This document shows, in pieces, positions 29,196 through 32,645 of a DNA stretch of 32,645 nt. Under the pieces are notes generated by a model. It did no database searches. It saw only the letters and a program-made list of their open reading frames with translations, and was not told where the DNA came from. The stretch's first letter is position 1, and every line of letters begins with the position of its first letter. The position numbers were made by a program, and so were the translations under genes. The DNA is from a virus: the IMG/VR virus record IMGVR_UViG_3300032236_000734, positions 1 to 32,645 of that record; one strand, 5' to 3'.

Positions 29196-30152
29196 TTATG
29201 CCAAGGCCAGCAATTCTTCAGCAACCTTTGCCTTAACATTAACACCGCCACCAAACCAAGCATTTGCCATTCTAGCATCTGGTGTACGAGCTGTTTCCCA
29301 GTCCATCAATTGAGTGACAGCGTTTAAAGCACCCCATGCTGTACCTTTGGCAGATTCCAGCTCGGCGCCGATACCAGCACCATCAAAGAGAGCCAAAGCT
29401 CGAGTGGCAGCGCGGCTGGGTTTCTTATCGTCACCACCAAGAACCTTGGTGAAGATGGCCTGAGCCTGAGCACTTGACAACTTGATGGATGCCAGATACT
29501 TGGCTGTATGCTCAAAGGCCTTGAAGGCGTCATCGAACTCACCAAGTTGAGACTTAACAGCTTGTGGGTTGAAGATGGAGTTGTGGCGAACTTGAACCAC
29601 GTTGCCTTTTTCCTTAGCAGCGATCTGTAAAGTGTTATTACATACAACACGTACCGAAGTCAGGCGTGCCTGAGTGGCCAGAGATCCATCGCAACTAGAA
29701 GCCAAGAGGAGATATTGGTTAACTTTATCGCCAGCCATGGAGAACTCGCCATCCATTTTAGCCAAAGCCCAGTAATGAGCGCCATTACGTAGTACACCAG
29801 CAGTTTCAAGGTGAGCTATGCTGCCAACCATATCGCGGAAGAACTCAAGGACTTCCATAGGTTGCACTACTTTATAACGATCAGATACTAAGCCAAGTGG
29901 CAGATTGGAGTCGGTGCGGTAAAGAACCTTCTTACCTGCAAAAGGAAGTACTTGGCTCTTTGACCAAGCTGTTGCAGGAGTTTGAAACTGAACATCTGCT
30001 GCGTCGATCATAAAATCCAGACCAGCTTCCTCTGCCCAAGTTTCGATGGGTGCGTCGTTAGATAATTGCTGACCAAGACCATGCCATGGAGTATCACCTA
30101 CATAAGCCATTGCATCTTTGCCGGTGGAGGTGGTTGCGATCATGTGTGCCAT
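29196..30152 (-). CDS. DUF932 family protein (phage/plasmid-like TIGR03299)
   Basis: 318 residues. The start MAHMIATTSTGKDAMAYVGD, the TPWHGLGQQL block at about 22-31, and the middle (PLGLVSDRYKVVQPMEVLEF, then RLTSVRVVCNNTLQIA) are the recognised features of DUF932, a family of phage and plasmid proteins of unknown biochemical function. The C-terminal helical part includes NAWFGGGVNVKAKV. It is the largest gene of the early block outside replication and stands alone between a terminator and a promoter. DUF932 members often lie near recombination or antirestriction genes; the function is unproven. Confidence 0.88.
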   Translation of the reverse strand: MAHMIATTSTGKDAMAYVGDTPWHGLGQQLSNDAPIETWAEEAGLDFMIDAADVQFQTPATAWSKSQVLPFAGKKVLYRTDSNLPLGLVSDRYKVVQPMEVLEFFRDMVGSIAHLETAGVLRNGAHYWALAKMDGEFSMAGDKVNQYLLLASSCDGSLATQARLTSVRVVCNNTLQIAAKEKGNVVQVRHNSIFNPQAVKSQLGEFDDAFKAFEHTAKYLASIKLSSAQAQAIFTKVLGGDDKKPSRAATRALALFDGAGIGAELESAKGTAWGALNAVTQLMDWETARTPDARMANAWFGGGVNVKAKVAEELLALA

Positions 30153-30190
30153 TTTGCATTCCTTTCAAAGTTCAATTAAAAGATAAAGTG

Positions 30191-30206
30191 CTACATGAGA
30201 ATAGTA
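30191..30206 (-). promoter_or_regulatory. Putative phage promoter, site 3
   Basis: On the minus strand TACTAT (30201-30206) is followed by CTCATGTAG (30191-30199) and, 22 bases later, by TTGAAAGGAATGC before the DUF932 ATG. The -35 is not clear. The site is called mainly by its strong match to the start region of the promoter at 28240-28277 and by lying after a terminator. Confidence 0.5.
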
Positions 30207-30250
30207 TTCAACTTTTCGCAAATGAAACACAAAAATATGCACAAAATAAG

Positions 30251-30299
30251 AAAAAAAGTGCATGTTTAGTTGTCAAATCAGATAACTAGGCATGCACTT
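30251..30299 (-). terminator. Minus-strand Rho-independent terminator
   Basis: AAGTGCATG and CATGCACTT form a perfect 9-base outer stem (30256-30264 and 30291-30299), with an inner TAGTT/AACTA pairing. On the minus strand the stem is followed by a run of seven T (30251-30257 on the plus strand). It ends the transcript of the small genes at 30316-32645 before the DUF932 promoter. Confidence 0.75.
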
Positions 30300-30315
30300 A
30301 TTAACAAAAAGAAAC

Positions 30316-30519
30316 TTAATCTTCCACAATAGGGATATCTATCCATTGGTCGTTGTATAAACCTTGCAATATCTTGGCACCATTTTGCTTCTTGTGGAAG
30401 CGCAGGTCGGTGATAGGGTAGTTATATTGAGCTTCTACGCTAATAGGCTCAATTTGTACCGAGTCGGTTACTGTAATAGATTCTATTGCAGTTTCAGGGG
30501 TTGCTTTCTTGCGTACCAT
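30316..30519 (-). CDS. Hypothetical protein (67 aa)
   Basis: 67 residues from the ATG at 30517-30519, which has a strong AAAGGAGG upstream. The first 27 residues are basic and polar (MVRKKATPETAIESITVTDS and on) and probably disordered. The end has NYPITDLRFHKKQNGAKILQ, then WIDIPIVED. It is the last gene before the terminator. Not recognised. Confidence 0.65.
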   Translation of the reverse strand: MVRKKATPETAIESITVTDSVQIEPISVEAQYNYPITDLRFHKKQNGAKILQGLYNDQWIDIPIVED

Positions 30520-30529
30520 ACGGCCTCCT

Positions 30530-30775
30530 TTATTGTCGTTGCTGGGGTATTCTATTACGGATTTTCTCAGCAAGAGTTATTTCTCCATCATCTTCTGCAA
30601 CTTTTGCGCAAGCATCTCTTTCAATAAAGATGGCCTGTTTTGTGGTTTCGATAGCCACAGTCATGATCTCGGCTTTAGCCAAAGCCAATGCGTCATCAAA
30701 CTCTTTTTGAGTAAAGACTTGCACTTGGCCTGAGTTGGCCAGAAATTGTTTTTGAAAGTTAGATAGTTCAGCCAT
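30530..30775 (-). CDS. Hypothetical helical protein (81 aa)
   Basis: 81 residues, mostly helix: FQKQFLANSGQVQVFTQKEF, then DDALALAKAEIMTVAIE and ERDACAKVAEDDGEITLAEK. The start has AAAAAAGGAGAGCC upstream and overlaps the previous gene by 8 bases. No family recognised. Confidence 0.65.
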   Translation of the reverse strand: MAELSNFQKQFLANSGQVQVFTQKEFDDALALAKAEIMTVAIETTKQAIFIERDACAKVAEDDGEITLAEKIRNRIPQQRQ

Positions 30776-31025
30776 TAGGCTCTCCTTTTTTCCATTTTAA
30801 GATTTGTGCTTGTAAAGTACCTTCACTCGCAGTTTCGGGTTGAGACAAAATAAAGCGTGCCAATTCAAGCATGCGGAAATAAAGATCGTCTAAACGATCT
30901 CCTTCTGCGGTGCAAAAAGAAGCCATCTTTTCGGGATCATCAGCACAAGACTGTATTGCTTGATCATAAGCCAATATGGCACGTGCCAGATCTTTATGTA
31001 TAAATCGCATGTGTAAGAGCTCCAT
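30768..31025 (-). CDS. Hypothetical helical protein (85 aa)
   Basis: 85 residues, helical (MELLHMRFIHKDLARAILAY, then DQAIQSCADDPEKMASF, then DDLYFRMLELARFIL). A downstream ATG (MRFIHKD) is a possible alternative start with a weaker ribosome site. The start overlaps the HTH gene stop (TAATG). Not recognised. Confidence 0.62.
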   Translation of the reverse strand: MELLHMRFIHKDLARAILAYDQAIQSCADDPEKMASFCTAEGDRLDDLYFRMLELARFILSQPETASEGTLQAQILKWKKGEPNG

Positions 31026-31270
31026 TAGTCAAGTAGTACCTTTTGTTTAAAGAGAGAACGTATTTGATCAATAGGCATACCTGTACGATCGTGAATAATA
31101 AGAATCATTTTAGGCGTTAAGCCAAGTCTTCCATTCATTATGCGACTAATGGTAGGAGACGAGGAGAATAAGAACTTCGCCAATTGACTATCACTGGTAA
31201 GTTTATATGTCTTCTTAATATGCACAAACAATTTATTTGAGCAATACGTAGGTGCCACTTGGTTAATCAT
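31025..31270 (-). CDS. Cro/CI-type HTH transcription regulator
   Basis: 81 residues. The core, KLTSDSQLAKFLFSSSPTIS, then RIMNGRLGLTPKMILIIHDR, is a lambda-repressor-like helix-turn-helix (S..LA..L......IS.I..G..G....) with its recognition helix near SPTISRIM. There is no ligand or cleavage domain. It probably regulates early phage genes, for example the nearby small-gene operon or the putative promoters. The start overlaps the upstream gene at ATGA. Confidence 0.75.
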   Translation of the reverse strand: MINQVAPTYCSNKLFVHIKKTYKLTSDSQLAKFLFSSSPTISRIMNGRLGLTPKMILIIHDRTGMPIDQIRSLFKQKVLLD

Positions 31271-31425
31271 GCGCCGTCACCCCAATAAAGTTCTAGCCAA
31301 TCGTCGTATGCAGCCCAGCAAAGCAGCCAGCCCCACATTAAATCTTCGTTCTTGGATACATCGCAGTAATACTGAGCCATCCGTAAGCAAGTATTCTGCG
31401 ATGGTGGTGGAGATTTATTAGCCAT
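31267..31425 (-). CDS. Small Trp-rich hypothetical protein (52 aa)
   Basis: 52 residues: MANKSPPPSQNTCLRMAQYY, then CDVSKNEDLMWGWLLCWAAY and a WLELYWGD end. It is rich in Trp and Cys. It overlaps both neighbours, the HTH gene at ATGA and the upstream gene by 8 bases. There is no clear membrane span. The neat overlaps support a real gene. Not recognised. Confidence 0.6.
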   Translation of the reverse strand: MANKSPPPSQNTCLRMAQYYCDVSKNEDLMWGWLLCWAAYDDWLELYWGDGA

Positions 31426-31828
31426 TTTTTTCCTTCAAAGCTTGCTCAATTCGTTTTGCATCAAGCAATAGTTGTTTGTGGTTGTAATCAGCATCGCCTA
31501 TATAAGTACCAAATATTCCAAAGATTTCCTCATCCGTCAGCCCTACCCATTCTTTCTTTGGCGGTGTGTAATAAAGGGGCTTGTACGTCCAGCCTTCGGG
31601 CAAATCACCTTTTGGTTCTACATACCAAACATCATCTTCTTCGCCATAGGCATTAAAACTCATCCACGCTACTGGCTCCGGTTGGTTAGCAATCGGTTCT
31701 TTTTCACGATCTTCTAATGGAGACAGCTTTTTGCAATGCGCACACTCAACCCATTGCTTTGGTTTAATAACCGTTCCTAATGCGCTAGTTGCTTCAGGTA
31801 AGTTTGGCTGCATAGGTACAGGCTTCAT
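31418..31828 (-). CDS. Hypothetical phage protein with EWVGLTDEEI motif (copy 1)
   Basis: 136 residues. CAHCKKL near residue 30 gives a Cys pair that could bind metal. PVAWMSFNAYGEEDDVWYVE leads to PLYYTPPKKEWVGLTDEEI and a helical C-terminus. The PVAW...PLY.PP...WVGLTDEEI layout is common in small early phage proteins of unknown function. It shares the WVGLTDEEI block with the next upstream gene, including a 37-base exact DNA repeat (31524-31560 and 31925-31961). Starts with ATGA overlap. Confidence 0.65.
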   Translation of the reverse strand: MKPVPMQPNLPEATSALGTVIKPKQWVECAHCKKLSPLEDREKEPIANQPEPVAWMSFNAYGEEDDVWYVEPKGDLPEGWTYKPLYYTPPKKEWVGLTDEEIFGIFGTYIGDADYNHKQLLLDAKRIEQALKEKNG

Positions 31829-31961
31829 GTGTTCTTCTCCTTTAGTTCAACTTCCAGTTCGCGAACCGCACTAATAAAACTAAAAATATTCGCACCAAAC
31901 CCATACTTACTTTTAACCGCCGTTATTTCCTCATCCGTCAGCCCTACCCATTCTTTCTTTG
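31524..31961. repeat. 37-bp exact direct repeat in paralogous genes
   Basis: The same 37 bases occur at 31524-31560 and 31925-31961. They encode the KKEWVGLTDEEI block of the two neighbouring paralogues in the same frame. This marks a recent duplication or gene conversion. Confidence 0.9.
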
Positions 31962-32073
31962 TGTACAACGGAATCTTATCCATTTTCACAACTGTCGGCG
32001 TTTCCCATTTAATAGGCGTTGCCCACTCCAGCTTGCGCTCTTCTATGTTGATGTACGCTATTGGTTCATTCAT
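31825..32073 (-). CDS. Hypothetical phage protein with EWVGLTDEEI motif (copy 2)
   Basis: 82 residues: MNEPIAYINIEERKLEWATP, then KIPLYTKKEWVGLTDEEITA and a helical tail ending in ELKEKNT, like the other copy (ALKEKNG). It is a shorter paralogue of the neighbouring gene, sharing the PLYT/Y..KKEWVGLTDEEI part. Overlap of 8 bases with the upstream gene. Function unknown. Confidence 0.65.
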   Translation of the reverse strand: MNEPIAYINIEERKLEWATPIKWETPTVVKMDKIPLYTKKEWVGLTDEEITAVKSKYGFGANIFSFISAVRELEVELKEKNT

Positions 32074-32227
32074 CTTTTATCCCCAAAGCGTTTTTCAAAT
32101 GCCGGTCTTGTATTTCCTTGGCAATCTTAAAGTCTGCGATTAGTTCTTCTAAATCTTTGATGGTGTACATACCTTCTTCTATGTAAAAACTAGCCATCTC
32201 ATGTGTTGTGTAGGTGTACTCGCTCAT
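32066..32227 (-). CDS. Small hypothetical protein (53 aa)
   Basis: 53 residues: MSEYTYTTHEMASFYIEEGM, then YTIKDLEELIADFKIAKEIQ and a short end. It is predicted helical and overlaps both neighbours (8 bases downstream, ATGA upstream). The ribosome site is weak (AAAAGATG), so coupling to the upstream gene is likely. Not recognised. Confidence 0.6.
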   Translation of the reverse strand: MSEYTYTTHEMASFYIEEGMYTIKDLEELIADFKIAKEIQDRHLKNALGIKDE

Positions 32228-32421
32228 CTTTTATCCCTTCTTTCGTAGCCTCGCGCATCATTTAACTGCTCAACTTTTTTCTCTACCATTTCTACACAAA
32301 TTTCACCTGCAATATGTTCTGAAACACCAAGGTACTTTTGCAATAAAACACTTATAACAGCACAAGCAGCGTCTAATGCCACTCGACAAGCGTTGTGTTC
32401 TTGCATTTCTTCTTCAGTCAT
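32224..32421 (-). CDS. Small hypothetical protein (65 aa)
   Basis: 65 residues: MTEEEMQEHNACRVALDAAC, then AVISVLLQKYLGVSEHIAGE and EMVEKKVEQLNDARGYER. It is helical with a slightly hydrophobic middle and no clear membrane span. The ends overlap both neighbours at ATGA. Not recognised. Confidence 0.6.
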   Translation of the reverse strand: MTEEEMQEHNACRVALDAACAVISVLLQKYLGVSEHIAGEICVEMVEKKVEQLNDARGYERRDKR

Positions 32422-32612
32422 GCTTCCTCCGTAGGTACGTCACGCCATTCACCACCCTCAATAGGTAGCCATCCGCTTTCGGTCAGTTGTATGTTATTCC
32501 ACCACTGCTGAAGAATCATTCTTACCGTGCCTACTGAACCATTAGGACTATTTGGTTCGCCGTGTATGGGTATAACTCGCTTAACAAATCGTAGTCTGTT
32601 TGTTGGGTTCAT
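32418..32612 (-). CDS. Small hypothetical protein (64 aa)
   Basis: 64 residues from the ATG at 32610-32612, preceded by GGAGAAGTCATT. The frame is open to the window edge, so a longer N-terminus cannot be excluded. MNPTNRLRFVKRVIPIHGEP, then RMILQQWWNNIQ and ESGWLPIEGGEWRDVPTE suggest a small phage-specific fold. ATGA overlap with both neighbours. Not recognised. Confidence 0.55.
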   Translation of the reverse strand: MNPTNRLRFVKRVIPIHGEPNSPNGSVGTVRMILQQWWNNIQLTESGWLPIEGGEWRDVPTEEA

Positions 32613-32645
32613 AATGACTTCTCCAAAGCCCAAACAAAAATTAAA
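32609..32645 (-). CDS. C-terminal end of an upstream gene (partial)
   Basis: Reading from the window edge on the minus strand gives LIFVWALEKSL and a TGA at 32609-32611 that overlaps the next ATG (ATGA). The ATGA junction matches the coupling style of this gene cluster, so it is probably the end of a real gene beyond the window. Only 11 residues are visible. Confidence 0.35.
   Translation of the reverse strand, partial: LIFVWALEKSL

Noticed and set aside
1-32645. tRNA genes, integrase and phage RNA polymerase
   Set aside because: Gaps between genes are too short for tRNAs apart from a few regulatory gaps, and none showed a cloverleaf; no tyrosine/serine recombinase or single-subunit RNA polymerase motif was found in the translated genes.

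Overview
The window is part of the genome of a tailed, apparently lytic double-stranded DNA phage of a Gram-negative bacterium. A nested Rz/Rz1 spanin pair, a GH19 endolysin and several lipoprotein-type genes point to a Gram-negative host. The internal virion proteins, the adaptor and nozzle-like tail genes and the small PolA-type replisome suggest a short-tailed (podovirus-like) phage, of the kind common in marine and freshwater viromes. No integrase, terminase, portal, capsid or RNA polymerase gene is visible, so the window covers only part of the genome. Assignments come from reading motifs; no database search was possible.

Layout. Plus strand, 1-16072: two glycine-rich tail-fibre-type proteins (the first cut by the window edge); a small gene and a 2-oxoglutarate/Fe(II) oxygenase; a lysis and membrane cassette (3305-6187) of tightly overlapping small genes around the endolysin; then, after a possible promoter near 6221, virion genes (adaptor, fibre-like protein, nozzle-like protein and four large internal-virion-type proteins). 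A strong hairpin plus T-tract terminator at 16099-16128 ends this late block.

Minus strand, 32645-16096: a convergent early/replication block read from right to left. It starts with many small hypothetical genes and a HTH protein (32645-30316), then a minus-strand terminator (30251-30299). After that come short transcription units (DUF932 protein, small conserved phage proteins, MazG-like NTP pyrophosphohydrolase), a probable ssDNA-binding protein, a lipoprotein, DNA polymerase A, a CorA-type Mg2+ channel, a RecB/Cas4-like Fe-S nuclease, a VRR-NUC nuclease and a SNF2-type helicase. Finally there is a three-gene cluster for DNA base modification.

The most interesting content is that cluster (17186-19778). 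It holds a thymidylate-synthase-fold enzyme whose nucleotide-selecting Asn177 (E. coli numbering) is Asp, as in dCMP hydroxymethylase; a P-loop dNMP kinase fused to a uracil-DNA-glycosylase-like domain; and a GT-B-type protein resembling T4 beta-glucosyltransferase. With the MazG-like pyrophosphohydrolase as a possible dCTPase, this reads as a compact T4-like route to glycosylated 5-hydroxymethylcytosine DNA in a phage with a PolA replisome.

A second theme is transcription control. Four minus-strand sites share a sigma70-like -10, a conserved CTCATGTAG-type start region and a TTGAAAGG leader just before the gene, suggesting a family of phage promoters.
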